Origin: Tolypeutes matacus | Lineage: Eukaryota; Chordata; Mammalia; Cingulata; Chlamyphoridae | DNA length: 64,000 bases | Direction of reading: 5' to 3' | Assembly: GCA_026826555.1 (NCBI GenBank) | Contig: JAKSZT010054305.1 | Span: 12,297-76,296 of the forward strand | The notes under the pieces: generated by a model | Database searches by the model: none | Told to the model about the DNA's origin: nothing | The model's input: the letters and a program-made list of their open reading frames with translations, nothing else | Made by a program: the position numbers and the translations under genes | Part shown: positions 11,197-22,292 of the stretch, one piece after another | How the letters are laid out: every line of letters starts with the position of its first letter | Position numbering within the stretch: the stretch's first letter is position 1

Positions 11197-13150
11197 GTCT
11201 CTAGGCTTGGTGTTTCCTCCGCCTGGGCCGGGTATCCCTGGGGCCGGTGGCCGTGGGGCCAGTGGTGGTGGGTGTGAGGGGGCAGGTGGAGGGAGGGGGA
11301 GCTGAGGGCCCAGACACTGCCCAGGGTGGCAGGACGGTGCAGTGAGTGCCCGGCTGAGGAGCAGCCAGAGTTATTTCTATGGGAGGGAGGGGGCCTGCTC
11401 CCCGCCTTGGGGAGGAGTCTTAGGAGCTCTAATTAGCGGGGTGACAGGGTAGCCTACCCAGGCATTACCCAGCCCTCACCCAAGCTCTTCCCTATCCCCA
11501 GAGTGGTACATGGCGGCCCGCGGGATGTGTAATTAGGTACCTGTTAAACCAATACTTCCTCCTGCCCTATCCTTGGGGTGACAACAGTCGCCCCATTTTA
11601 CGGCGTCCACGGAGCTCCCCTCACCATTCATTTGTTGCATCCTTCCCTTGAGGAAGAAGGGAAGAGGAAGGAGAAGCCAGGCTTGGGGAGGCAGGGAGGC
11701 CAGGCCTTGAAGGGTTAACACTGACCCCAGGACACACCATCTGACACACCCTCCCCTTGCTGGCTCCAGCATTCCAAATCCCCACCCCCTCAGAGCATCC
11801 CTGAACCTTTAGGGAAACCCCAGACAAAACAAGGGCATGCGTGGGTTGACGTCTGTGGGAAAAGGCACCAGGGAAGGGGCTTCTTCTCCCATTCCTGGGA
11901 CTCTGGGGCTGGAGGGAAGGCCCAGGCAGGTGAAAGGGACCCTGGAATGCCGAGCCCACCCCCCACCCCCCAGGCCCCTGGTCCTTCAAAGGGAGTCAGT
12001 CCTCTTGAGCTGAAAGAGGGAGAGTTGCGGTGTGTGTGGGAACAGGATCTTCCCAGGACTGTCCCCTCTGGAACTGCATCCCCCCACACCCATTCTGACT
12101 CCAGGTCACCCCCAAGCGTCGGGGATGCCTGGGAGCCAGGATGTGTTCTAGGGGATCTAGCCCCCTCCTCCCACACGGGACTAAAACCAGTTCAGTGAGG
12201 CCTGAGAGGAGAGGGACCCAGGTGGGTGAGGCAACTGTCATGTATGAGGCAATGCATGAGAGCTTCATGCCAGGAGGGCTGGGGAAGCAACGTGGCTGTG
12301 TGAGCCTGTCCACACTCCCCAGGTCTGCCTGTGTGGACGGAGGTGAGCTGTGGTGTGGCTCTGATCAGGAGGGCTAAGCCCCTCTCTGTGTATTTCTTGG
12401 GGTTCACTGGATATCCTTGCTTCTAGGCGCAGGAAGGGAGGCCAAAGACCCTCATCACCGCGTCTGGATGAGGTTCTGGTTAGGTTGGAGCAGGCCTGGA
12501 GAGGGTCCTGGAGGGCCAGTCCTTGCTGGGTGGTCCAGGGGTACCAGAACAGAACCTGTGCCTCCCCTGGGCACCCAGGCCACCCCACGCATGGCGGGAG
12601 GGATCAGGTCAAGAGTGGTCCCAGTCAACAGCTCCGGCCCCTCAGAGGAGCCGAACGTCCTCCTCATGGCCCTCTCCTGGCATGTGGCACACAGAGGGAA
12701 GGAGGGAAGAGTCTTGGGTGCCAGGGCCCTTCCCTCTAGGAAAACTAAGAACAATAGGGAAGCACAAGGAATCCACGCATCTCTGCATCCCCAACCCCTC
12801 CACCCGCAATCCCAACAATGACAGGGCACCCTGTGAATACCCTTATTTCCTTATTTACTGTGATGTTTCTGGAGTTGTCCGGCAAACTGGAAAGCAGGAT
12901 CATTATCCCCATTTTACAGATGAGGAAACAGTCCTGGAGAAGCATGGGGATTCAGTCCCATAGATGCTGCTGGGCCCTGAGCTGACAGAGTTGGGTGGAA
13001 CCAGACACCCTGACTCTCAGTCCAGAGTGGTCCAAGGAAAGGGCTTGGTGGCCTTCTGGGCTGCTAGACCCACCCATGAAAAGAGGACAGTGATGGGTAG
13101 AGGAGAGGAGGGGCGGGGCGAGGAAGAGTGAGACGGAAAAGAAAAGAGTA
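11197..13150. other. VSIG8 upstream region
   Basis: Holds the VSIG8 5' UTR and promoter. No TATA box is obvious. Two identical TAATTAG words (11430-11436 and 11530-11536), 100 bp apart, could bind homeodomain factors. The rest is GC-rich intergenic sequence without a convincing exon. Confidence 0.45.
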
Positions 13151-13520
13151 AAGGTTGTGGTTCCATTAAACTGATGTGTAGGGTTGAGGTTTAGTTAGGT
13201 TCCGGATTTGAGCTTATGTTAGAGTTAGTGAAGGCTGGAGCTGGGGTTAAGGTTGAGGTTGGCTGGAATTATGAATAAGACTGAGTATAGAGTTGAGGTT
13301 GGAATTGGCATTAAGGTTAGAATTATAGCTAGATTGGAGGCTAGAGTTTATGGCTGGGATATGTGTTATGGCTGTGCTTGCTTGGGAATACAGTTAGGGC
13401 TAAACTGAAGATGGGTTGAAATTGATTTAGGATTGGGGTTACACCTGGAGTTTGGGGATTTGAGTTAGAGTAGACTGTGATTAGAATTTGAACTTGAGTT
13501 AAAGATATAAGGGCAGGAGA
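13151..13520 (+). repeat. Degenerate GGTTAG/GTTGAG-type array
   Basis: About 370 bases built from variants of GGTTAG, GGTTGAG, GAGTTAG and GGGTTA on the plus strand, strongly short of C. It looks like a decayed hexamer minisatellite related in sequence to, but not matching, telomeric TTAGGG. No transposon features. Confidence 0.65.
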
Positions 13521-14971
13521 GCTAATGGGATAAAGATAAAGGTTTAGTTATGATCTAAGACCTCAGGCTCTACCTACTAAATACACATTTGGCTAAAATT
13601 TTTCATCCCTTAGCTCTGGAAGAATACCAACAGCACACCAAGATTTGGGAGAGGGGTCCAAATACACCTGAACCCATCAGGGGAGCATGAAGCAACTTAA
13701 TCCCATAACATGAAACTTCCAAAATCCCTCCCGACAACCTAAGCTCATCTCCTGGCCTAAAGCTGTGAAAGGCTTTGGAGAAGGGGATGCAGGTAATGAG
13801 TGGGGGCGCTGACTCCAAAGTGAACTAGAAAATAAGGTCCATCAGAGGGAGGCTTCCATCAGAGGGGCAGGGGGTCTGGTTTTGGAGTCTGGGAGATGGG
13901 CACTGGGGGAGACTGAAGGCCTGGAGGCTTAGAGAAGAACTTCAGAGGGCTCCACACTGGGTCTCTCAAGGCCCAAAGAGGCAGAGCATCATTGTCACTC
14001 ACCTGTGACCAGTGAGACTAATTGCCACCTCCTTGCAATTTGGGGCCTATAGAGGAAGCCTTCCTGCCCTGTGCCCTGAGCCCTGCAGAGATCTTTGGAG
14101 GGCTGTGATGGGGTGAGGGCGCTGGGGTATCAGGCCACAGTCCCTCCCTCTACCACTGGCCCACAGCCTGTCTCTCCCTCTGGATTCCATCCTCCGCAGA
14201 GGAAGGAGCCTCACTCCTGGGAGTTTCCCTACCCTGACTCCTCCATCTCCTTTTCCCCACCCAGTCTCCACCCTCTTTCCTCACCCACTTCCTTTTCAGG
14301 TCCCCTAAAGGTCCTGACAGATCCAGGAGACTATTGGGGATCCCATCTGTTCTCCCAGGGAGAAAGTAAGGGACTGGGAGAAATATTGATTAGTAAAGGG
14401 GCTGAGATAGAAACACCCAGAACATCCAAATGGCCCATTCAGAGGTTGAGAGAGAGACAGAAGAGGCAGAGGGGCCAGGCTATGGAGTAGGACAGGTTTC
14501 CAGAGGGGCCTCCTTGTTGTTCCTGAGAAATCTGTAGCTCTCCAGGGGAGAGCAGTCCCTTTTTGGTGCACACCTCCAATTTGGGTGATATTTGCTACCA
14601 TTCTAAGGCAGAAAATCAAAGACAGAGACCTAGAAAGAAATGTACAGAGACACAGAGCAGGAGAGAAGAGGCAAGACAAGGACACAGAGACACCCAGAAG
14701 CTGCTTCTGAGATGAGGTGCAGCTCAACCCCGGAACATTTTGAAGTAGGACAAGTAGTGGTCTTGGCCTTCTCTACTCCTTCTCCAAAGTGGCCTTTACA
14801 GCAATGCCACACAAGCCCCCTCAGCCCTGCCCTAACCTCCCCAGGGTCACCCACCATCCCCCATGAAGTCAAGTCCAAGTTCCCCATCTCTCCCTCCAGG
14901 GCTCCAGGACTGCCACGTGGCCCTTTCCAAACCTCCTCCCCACACAGTCCTCAGCCCCCTCTCCCAAGGCT
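13521..14971. other. Intergenic sequence, nothing recognised
   Basis: Mixed-composition sequence between VSIG8 and CFAP45. No exon, RNA gene or young repeat seen. Confidence 0.5.
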
Positions 14972-15535
14972 GCTCTGAGATGGTTTGAATTGGCTTATGG
15001 GGTAGTGAGCTCCCTGTCTCTCAGGGTATGCAAGCTCAGGGACCATTTGACTAGAGTCCCTCTAATACCCAGGAAGGTGAGCAGCAGGCCCAGGGAGTTC
15101 CCTGCAGAGAAAACCTCTGAGGAAAGTATTTAGGAGCATGAAAGACCAGGGGGACAGACAACTTCATACTTCTGAAAGAGAATAGACAGAGACACCATGA
15201 AGGCAAACACACAGGGGCCAAGGAGTCACTGCAGCTGCTGTCTTTCTACCCTGCTTGCAGTGAAAGTCTGGGGTCGGAAGACTGTCAGGTGAGGCCATGG
15301 TGAGGTGGGAAGGGGAGTGTGATGAGTGCTTCTCCCTGATGGTAGAACATGGAGGTTTGGCAAGGAAGGAGTAGACCTAGATATAGAGGGTCCCTCTGGC
15401 CTTGGGATTCTAAGATTTGGCACTCATCCCAACAGCTCAGGGACAGACAGTCTTTCCCCAGGGGCATGTGGAAAAGCTCTGGGTAGTCCTTCCTGCCTCA
15501 TACTCCCACACACTCTCCTGACTCCCCTTTGCTAT
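14972..15535 (+). repeat. Local duplicate, copy A
   Basis: Matches 17409-17692 at both ends (for example GCTG.CCTGAGATGGTTTG and TTTCCCCAGGGGCATG..GGAAAAG and CTCCTGACTCCCCTTT). Copy A carries about 270 extra bases in the middle. Either an old local duplication or two copies of a repeat family I do not know. Confidence 0.65.
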
Positions 15536-15864
15536 GTACTTTGCTGATGCAGGGGTGGGTTAAGCCAGTTCTTTCAATGATGGGGACCGATTTAGTGTTT
15601 CTTGCTCTTAAGAATCCGAGTCTAAAAAAAAAGAATCTGAGTCAGCAACAGGCCACGCTGGGTGGGAGAAAGGGACATAACCTAGGGTCCCCTCCTTCTG
15701 AGGTGGGCCAGTAGGAATCAGTGAGACATCAAAGACCCTCGGGTGCTTGAATGGCTGTCAATTGAGATCTTATCAAGGGAACCAGAGGAAGAAGGAGGAG
15801 TTGGCCTACAATGAGTGGGTGAATTCCTGATGACAAACCTCAGGAATTAGGAAACCCTGAAGAT

Positions 15865-16129
15865 AAAAGATATCTTCAGTTCGCCTGATGATCTACAGCT
15901 GGCCTTGTGGAGAGAGTAGAGCAGCTGAGCCCAGAGAGAAACGGAGCCCCGGGAAGAGAGGAACCCAGGAAGCCTGAACCCTGGCAGATGTCGGCAGCCA
16001 TCTTGTCCCAACACATGGCAACAGACTTTGGTGAGGGAAGTAACTTACGCTTTATGGTCTGGTAACTGTAAGCTTCTACCCTAAATAAATACCCTTTATA
16101 AAAGCCAAAAAAAAAAAAAGATATCTTCA
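15865..16129 (+). mobile_element. Retroposed fragment with poly(A) and target-site duplication
   Basis: Inserted body 15879-16115, ending in A13-type tail after CCTTTATAAAAGCC. It is flanked by the 14-bp direct repeat AAAAGATATCTTCA (15865-15878 and 16116-16129). These are hallmarks of LINE-driven insertion. The body matches no coding gene I recognise and may be a LINE or LTR 3' end. Confidence 0.75.
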
Positions 16130-17408
16130 CCTCACGGAGATCAACCACATCCCACAGTTCAGCCTTCATCCATGCCACAGATCCCACAAACCGAACCGCG
16201 TCTGCTTTGGGCTGGGTCTCGTGCTAGGCCCTGGGAAAACTGTGATGAATGGGACTCCTCTCGGCCCTTATAGAGCACACTATCTGGCCTGGGAGACAGA
16301 CAAGGAAAGAGGCAGTTACCCACAGCGTGATAAGCTATGGTGATACATGGCAAGGCCCCTGGCCTTGTAGAAGTGATGTTTTAAACAGAGATCCAATAGC
16401 TAACTAAGATTGTGCCAGGGGAGGATTGGGGGTGGAGAGAGGTGGCTGGAGAATATTCCAGTTTTAGGGAAATAAACCAGGGTCCTACCAGAGGCAGATG
16501 GAGAAGAGTGAAGTTAGGAGAGACAGCTGACGACGATTTATGGATTGAGGAGGGAAGATATTTGACAATTGAACCTCTTGGGACCTCCCTTCTACCTACA
16601 CCAGCAGAGCATCTCACCAGGATCCAAGCTGGGATCTCAGGATGGATTAGGCAACTAAGATTGATCACCCTGAACCATTTGTATGAAGAGACTGTGTGAA
16701 GAGACTGTGTTGAATTAATCCACATGGGACTTTGGCTTTTGAGTTTATAGAAATAAAATTTGCCTTTGATTCTGCTATCTGGATTCTCCCAACACATATC
16801 CACAATGGGGAACTGAGGTCCCCTCAGTCCCCATGGTGACTCCAGGCCTTCCTTTCCTTCCTGGCAGTTGCCCAAGGAAGATGTGTGGGACCTGGCAGGT
16901 GCCAGAGCTAAGTCGGGTGTGGGTCATGGTTCAGAGTCTTCCCCATTAAGCTCGTCTTGTCCAGCCCTCACTCTGCTCTCCATGTTTGTTTCCCGTTGCC
17001 TGGACACTGGGATGGGGAAGGAGAGGGGAAGGTGGCGCCGGCATGGGTGGGGCTCAGAAGCAAGGCAGCTCTGCCAGGGCTGGCCAGGCCAGTGGAAGTG
17101 TTAACTGGCAGGAGAACAAGAGGTCCAGCCCAAGGGACAAAGTGGAAGGTTCCCCACTTCCTCTCAGTTTCCTCCCTCCAGCAGCTTCTCACTGCAATGC
17201 TCGGAAGAGCTCTGTGTTTCCAGAACTTCAGGCATATCCCAACACAAAGTCAGGCTGCACAGGAGCTAGGGTAGAAGATATCCAAAGGGCTGTTGTGTAA
17301 AAGCAGCCTGGACTTGTTTTGTTTAGTCCCAAAGGGAAGAACTAGGGCCATGCTTTAGATACACAGGAGATACATGTTGACTCAATATTAAGAACTTTCT
17401 GTGCACCA
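16130..17408. other. Intergenic sequence, nothing recognised
   Basis: No exon or clear repeat. Isolated ORFs show no protein-like pattern. Confidence 0.5.
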
Positions 17409-17692
17409 GAGCTGCCCTGAGATGGTTTGGATTGCCTTAAGAGGTAATAAGCTCCCCGTCTTTTAGAGTATGCAAGCTCAGCTGTCCAACCATTTGGCCA
17501 GAGTTTGTAAAGGAGATTGAAGCACCAGAGGGTCTCTGAGGTCCCTTCTGGCCTTGAGATTCCAGAATTTGGTGCTCACCCCAATAGCCCAGGGATAAGC
17601 TTTCCCCAGGGGCATGCGGAAAAGTTCATTAGCTCTGGGCAGTTTCTTCCTGCCCCCTACTCCTACACACCCTCCTGACTCCCCTTTCCTGG
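17409..17692 (+). repeat. Local duplicate, copy B
   Basis: Shorter partner of 14972-15535, aligning through the shared blocks listed there; 2.4 kb away in the same orientation. Confidence 0.65.
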
Positions 17693-19210
17693 AGTCTCCA
17701 GAGAAAGTCACCCAAAATCTCAACCCTATCTCTGTTCCAGTCTCAAAGGTGACAAGGGGCATGATGTGATAGCTATCCCCTCTCCCAAGGGGGCAGGAAG
17801 AAAAGATCCCAGCTAGGAAGGCTATGAGCTATGGGAGCTGAGGACAGAGGAAAGGAAGTGTCTTAAACCCAGGCAAGTCAAAAACAATGTGGCCTTTTCT
17901 GAAGCCCAAGATATCTATGTTGTTTGAAATGACATCTTCCAGGTAACCTTGGCATGATTTCCTGAGCTATCTCTCAAGAGTATGGTAGGGAGAGGAGGGA
18001 AGAGGAGGCAGGTCAGCTTGGACAGCACCCTAGAGTGGGGAGAAAGCCACACCACTCCCCAACCCCCTCTCCCAGGGCTCCTACTCTGCAGAAGGAGCAG
18101 TTGGGGGCGGTGAGAGTGGGAAAACTTAACTCTCCGTTCCCAAACCCTTATGCCCTCCTCACCCAGTCTTCCTGTCTGAGACGCCAGCGTCTCCCTTCCA
18201 CAGTCACCTAAACACCTGCCACCTTTCCTTACCCCAAAAGCCCAGCCTGGCTTTGAACTCTCTAAGCCCCTTTCATCCAAGCTTAATCAAAGTGTTTTTA
18301 CTGAGCCCAATTAATGCCTGCTTTGGCCCGAGTCACAGATGGGAGACTGAGGCTTTCAAGAGTTGTAGAGGACGTCCCAGAGCCCCACTGAGTCAGGGTC
18401 AGCCTGGCTCAGCCACCAGGACAGGCTGCTGAGTCATACCCAACTGAGGCTGCTTCTGCAGCAGGTGCAGAGGCTCTGAGACTGCCTCCAAGCCACAGCA
18501 GTGGCACAAGCAGCAGGGCAGCTGGCACGTGTGGGCAGGTAGGCAATGGAGCCCAGCCAGGAGCCTGGGGGACACGTGCCCCGGAGGCAGCAGCCTGCAG
18601 ATCTGACTCAGTGCGCCAAGGTGGAGCCCAACCACTGGCTTTTCCAGTGACATGCAGGACTGGAAGACCCAAGGGACAGAGGAAAGAGGGCTGGGAAGTC
18701 CTTGGGGGCTATTATGTTCCTTTATACATAAAATCATGTTTAAATAAGATATAAAGGAATCAGGTTATCATACAACAAAGTAATAGCTTGGGTACTTTTC
18801 AATTTTTTGCAAGCTTCCAAGATCTTTATGCATCAAGCAGTACTTCTTACAGATTTCCAGATTTCCCCAATATAACTCTGCTCCTTTGTAGCCTCTCAGC
18901 CAGTCCCTGAATTGATTCAGTGGCTTGGAAAGGGGATTCAGAACTCTTTTCCACCTCTAAGCATGGGCCATCCTTGCAGAAAGCGCTGCCCACCCAAAGG
19001 TCCAACCTCTAGCAGCAGGACTGAGGCTGACTATTCCTCAGCTCAGGGGCCCATTAGAGTCATCAAAAGAATATGGGATGCGAATATTCTCGCTGTCCTG
19101 ATTTTGTGATAATCAGGGTAAGCTAAACATTCCCTATATTAGAAACCATGCATGTGTCCCCAGACCTAGTTTTTCTCCCTACGTCTGGTTTTCAGAATGC
19201 TGGTGATACA
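17693..19210. other. Intergenic sequence, nothing recognised
   Basis: Unique sequence with no gene-like exon. Becomes AT-rich after 18700. Confidence 0.5.
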
Positions 19211-19427
19211 CTAAGCCTGATTTATTTATTTTTTTTTTTTTTAAGATTTTATTTATTTATTCATTTATCCCCCCCTTGCTGCTTGTGCTCGCTGGGTCAG
19301 CCAACCACGCCGTGCGGGCGGGCTTGCCTTCACCAGGAGGCCCCGGGAACCGAACCCGGGGCCTCCCATATGGTAAACGGGAGCCCCACTGATTGAGCCA
19401 CAGCCGCTTCCCTAAGCCTGATTTATT
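19211..19427 (-). mobile_element. tRNA-derived SINE with 16-bp target-site duplication
   Basis: Body 19227-19411 in minus orientation: poly(T)/TTTATTTATT end, G/C middle, B and A boxes, terminal CGCTTCC. Flanked by CTAAGCCTGATTTATT at 19211-19226 and 19412-19427. Same family as 20849-21035, in opposite orientation 1.4 kb away. Young insertion. Confidence 0.93.
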
Positions 19428-19497
19428 ATATGACCATTCTGTATGGGAAAAGACTGTAACTTTGGGTATCTCTGGTCAACCTTGGGAGATGTGGCAG

Positions 19498-19936
19498 GGG
19501 AACGGATGTGGCTCCGGTAGTTGGGCATCCGTCTCCCATATAGAGGGACCTGGGTTCGATCCCCGGGACCTCCCGATGGAAATAAAGGAAAGAAAAATAT
19601 AGAAGGCGCGTGGGCCACCAGGCCCCATGCACAGGTGCGCCATCAGGCCCCACGAGCCACACAGCAAGACGATGACGTAACAGGAGAGTGACACAAGGGA
19701 GAGCCAAGATGAGACGCACCAAAAAACCAGGAACTAAGGTGGCACAGGCAGTAGGACGTCTCTCTCCCACATCAGAGGTACCAAGGATCAAATCCCATTG
19801 AAGACAAGAGGAGAAGGATGAGAAGAGAGGGCAGGAAATGGACACAGAGAGTTGCCCAGCGAATGGACACAGAATCAGCAAAAATGGGGTTGGGGGGATA
19901 AAAATGGATAAAAGTAAATAAATAAATAAATAAATC
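19498..19936 (+). mobile_element. Long dimeric tRNA-derived SINE
   Basis: First head GGGAACGGATGTGGCTCCGG with B box GGGTTCGATCCCCGG; a middle with CATGCACAGGTGCGCCATC; a second tRNA-like half (GGTGGCACAGGCAGTAGGAC.. and AAGGATCAAATCCCATTG, about 19738-19798); then (TAAA)n tail. Organised like 21881-22279, so this is one composite element rather than two chance insertions. Confidence 0.75.
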
Positions 19937-20834
19937 CTTTTTAAAAGTGTATAGGGAAGGAAGATACGGACTATCATTAGTAGTAATACTTTGACGATGC
20001 TCTTTCATGATTTAACAAACGTTTCACAACAATGCAGGGTGTTTGTGGGCGGGTGATGTGTGGGAGCCCTGCATGATGTTATGCATGTTTGTTCATGATG
20101 TTTACTGAACACTTATAGTTTATGTATGCTCATGTAAGAATGATATACTTCAATTAATAGTTAAAAAAGAATATGGGTTTTCTCTCTTGTCTCCAAGCTC
20201 CACCCCCACTCTGCAAGCTGGGGTCACACAGTCCCCCCCCTGTTGGCCCTGGCCCCAGTGCCATGTGTTCTGACCCTACCAGCCCCACTTAAAGCCAGGG
20301 GACTTTCCCCTGTAATTATCCCCACTTCCCTTCCTGAGAGGAGTAGAGGAATAAAAGATGCCCAGCTATATCTAGCTAGCTTCAGACCCCAGCTGCCCAT
20401 CCAGCTCTCAGGAAGGTCCCATTTCTAGGAACGGGGTTCCTGCACATGAGTCAGGCCAGTCGTGGAGCCCATGGAAGCCTATACAGGACTTCTCAGGAAT
20501 CCTGAGAGAAGAAATCAAACCCTCTTCCCCGGCGGGGGTCAGGGGGGCGGGGGTGTGTGAACAGGACAGGCACATCACCACTGGGGACAGAACTCTGGGA
20601 TTTGCTCCTGGGCCATTTTCACCCGCTCAGACATGGCTGTATACTCCCTGTGCCGAAGCCAGACATCTGTTCGTGTATCCCATGCCCAAGACTCTTAGCG
20701 GTCTCACTTTTAGGCCTCGGGATCTGACAGGCCCCAGCAACCTGCATTTTCACCAGAAGCAGTTCTGACCAAATGTCAGCTTTGCTTTCAACCTGTGAAC
20801 TTGGCCCATTTGTCTCTCTGCAGGCTCAGAAATT
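19937..20834. other. Intergenic sequence
   Basis: No exon found. About 20690-20780 weakly resembles the 3' half of a MER5-type hAT element; tentative. Confidence 0.4.
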
Positions 20835-21049
20835 AAGAATGGTCATGGGGAAGCGGCTGTGGCTCAATCAGTAGGGCTCCCGTTTACCATATGGGAGGCC
20901 CTGGGTTCGGTTCCCGGGGCCTCCTGGTGGGGGCAGGCCCGCCCGCACGGCGTGGTTGGCTGACCCAGCGAGCATGAGCAGCAAGGGGGGGATAAATGAA
21001 TAAATAAAATAAAATCTTTAAAAAAAAAAAAAAAAAAGAATGGTCATGG
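20835..21049 (+). mobile_element. tRNA-derived SINE, complete, with 14-bp target-site duplication
   Basis: Body 20849-21035: GGAAGCGGCTGTGGCTCAAT (A box), GGGTTCGGTTCCCGG (B box), GC-rich middle, G8 run, ATAAATGAATAAATAAAAT and an A17 tail. Flanked by AAGAATGGTCATGG at 20835-20848 and 21036-21049. The perfect repeats point to recent insertion. Confidence 0.95.
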
Positions 21050-21056
21050 AACCCAC

Positions 21057-21091
21057 TTTTTCCTTGACCTGCAGTCCAGGTCAAGGAAAAA
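21057..21091. repeat. Perfect 15-bp inverted repeat with 5-base loop
   Basis: Arms TTTTTCCTTGACCTG (21057-21071) and CAGGTCAAGGAAAAA (21077-21091) around CAGTC. It could form a hairpin or cruciform. TGACCT/AGGTCA half-sites of nuclear receptors lie in the arms. It sits 8 bases from a SINE target duplication. Confidence 0.85.
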
Positions 21092-21867
21092 TGAATGACT
21101 TTGATATGGAACTGGGTAAACTCCAGGTGCCCAAGGCTCTTTCCGGATTTCCTGGAAAAGAGCGTCCCCTGAAATAAGTCAGGGCTCACTCCTTGGTCCC
21201 TGCAGGTGGGACCCTGCTCAGAGAGACCCTAAGCCAGTGTGCTAGCTGCGGAAGGGGGCCAGGCTCCTCAGTGGCATTGCTGAGTCTTCTCTATCATCCT
21301 ATGCAGGGTACTAGGTCTCCCAGGGAGGTGGGTACCAAGACCCCTAGGGAGGAGGAGATCAGGTTCCCTAGGAAGGAGGGTCGCAGTTAGGGATGCTGAT
21401 CAGGGAAGGTGAGACAGCCTCCTCCCCACGCAACTGGTGGGGCCACCCACTATTTTGGGCAGGACAGCAGTGTTCACTGTTGGGGAAGGTGGAGAGGTGC
21501 CTGGGGAGGCCGCGGCTGTCCCCAGGAAGAGGAAGCTCAGGAAGCAGCTTGCTGACTCTCCTGGGCCCTATGAAAAGAGGACTCTTGCCTGAGGCCCTTG
21601 AAACTTGGCATTGTGAATACCCAGAACACACCCAGCAGCTGTCCTGTAGGACCCATCAAGAGAGACAAAACTGGGCTCTGCATTTGAGAAATGGAACACT
21701 GAGTTGGTGGGGGGAGAGGGTTTGGGAGAGGAAGAGAGTATAGTGATAATGGTTGGGTGGAAACCACTTCCCCCCAAGACCCACAGAAACAGGGAAGTGG
21801 CTCCATCCCTGGTAGCTGTATATTCAGGGTTCTTCCAAAGAAGCTGAAACTATTCTGAAGGTACAAG
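21092..21867. other. Intergenic sequence
   Basis: Includes a short local near-repeat of TAGG.AGG.GG words (21305-21390). No gene seen. Confidence 0.45.
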
Positions 21868-22292
21868 AAGTTTGGAGGGGGAAGCAGATGTGGCCCTAGT
21901 GATTGGGCTCCCATCTACCATACAGGAGGTCCAGGGTTTGATTCCCGGGCCCTCCAGGTGAATAGCAAGCTGGCCCATGTGGCGAGCTGGCCCAAGCAGA
22001 GAGCTGGCCCATGCCGAGTGCTGGCCCATGTAGAGTGCTGGCCTACGCAGAGAGCTGGCGCAGCAAGATGATGCAACAAAAAGAGACACAGAAGAGAGAC
22101 GATGAGAGATGCAGCAAATCAGGGAGCTGAGGTGGCACAAGAGATTGAGCAGCCTTTCTCTACTCTGGAAGGTCCCAGGATTGGTTTCTGGTGCTGATCA
22201 AAGAGAACACAAGCAGACACAGAACACACAGAGAGCACAAAACAATGGGGGAGGGGGAATAAATCTTTTAAAAAAAAAAAAGTTTGGAGGGG
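21868..22292 (+). mobile_element. Long dimeric tRNA-derived SINE with internal tandem array and 13-bp target-site duplication
   Basis: Body about 21881-22279. Left monomer GAAGCAGATGTGGCCCTAGT with B box GGGTTTGATTCCCGG; then about six tandem units of roughly 15 bases built on GAGCTGGCCCATG (21960-22055); then a right tRNA-like monomer (GAGGTGGCACAAGAGATTGA.. to GGATTGGTTTCTGG, about 22129-22190) and an A12 tail. Flanked by AAGTTTGGAGGGG at 21868-21880 and 22280-22292. Confidence 0.85.

Noticed and set aside
20849..21035. tRNA gene
   Set aside because: A and B boxes are present, but the sequence continues into a GC-rich body and poly(A) tail with target duplications and recurs many times; it is a SINE.
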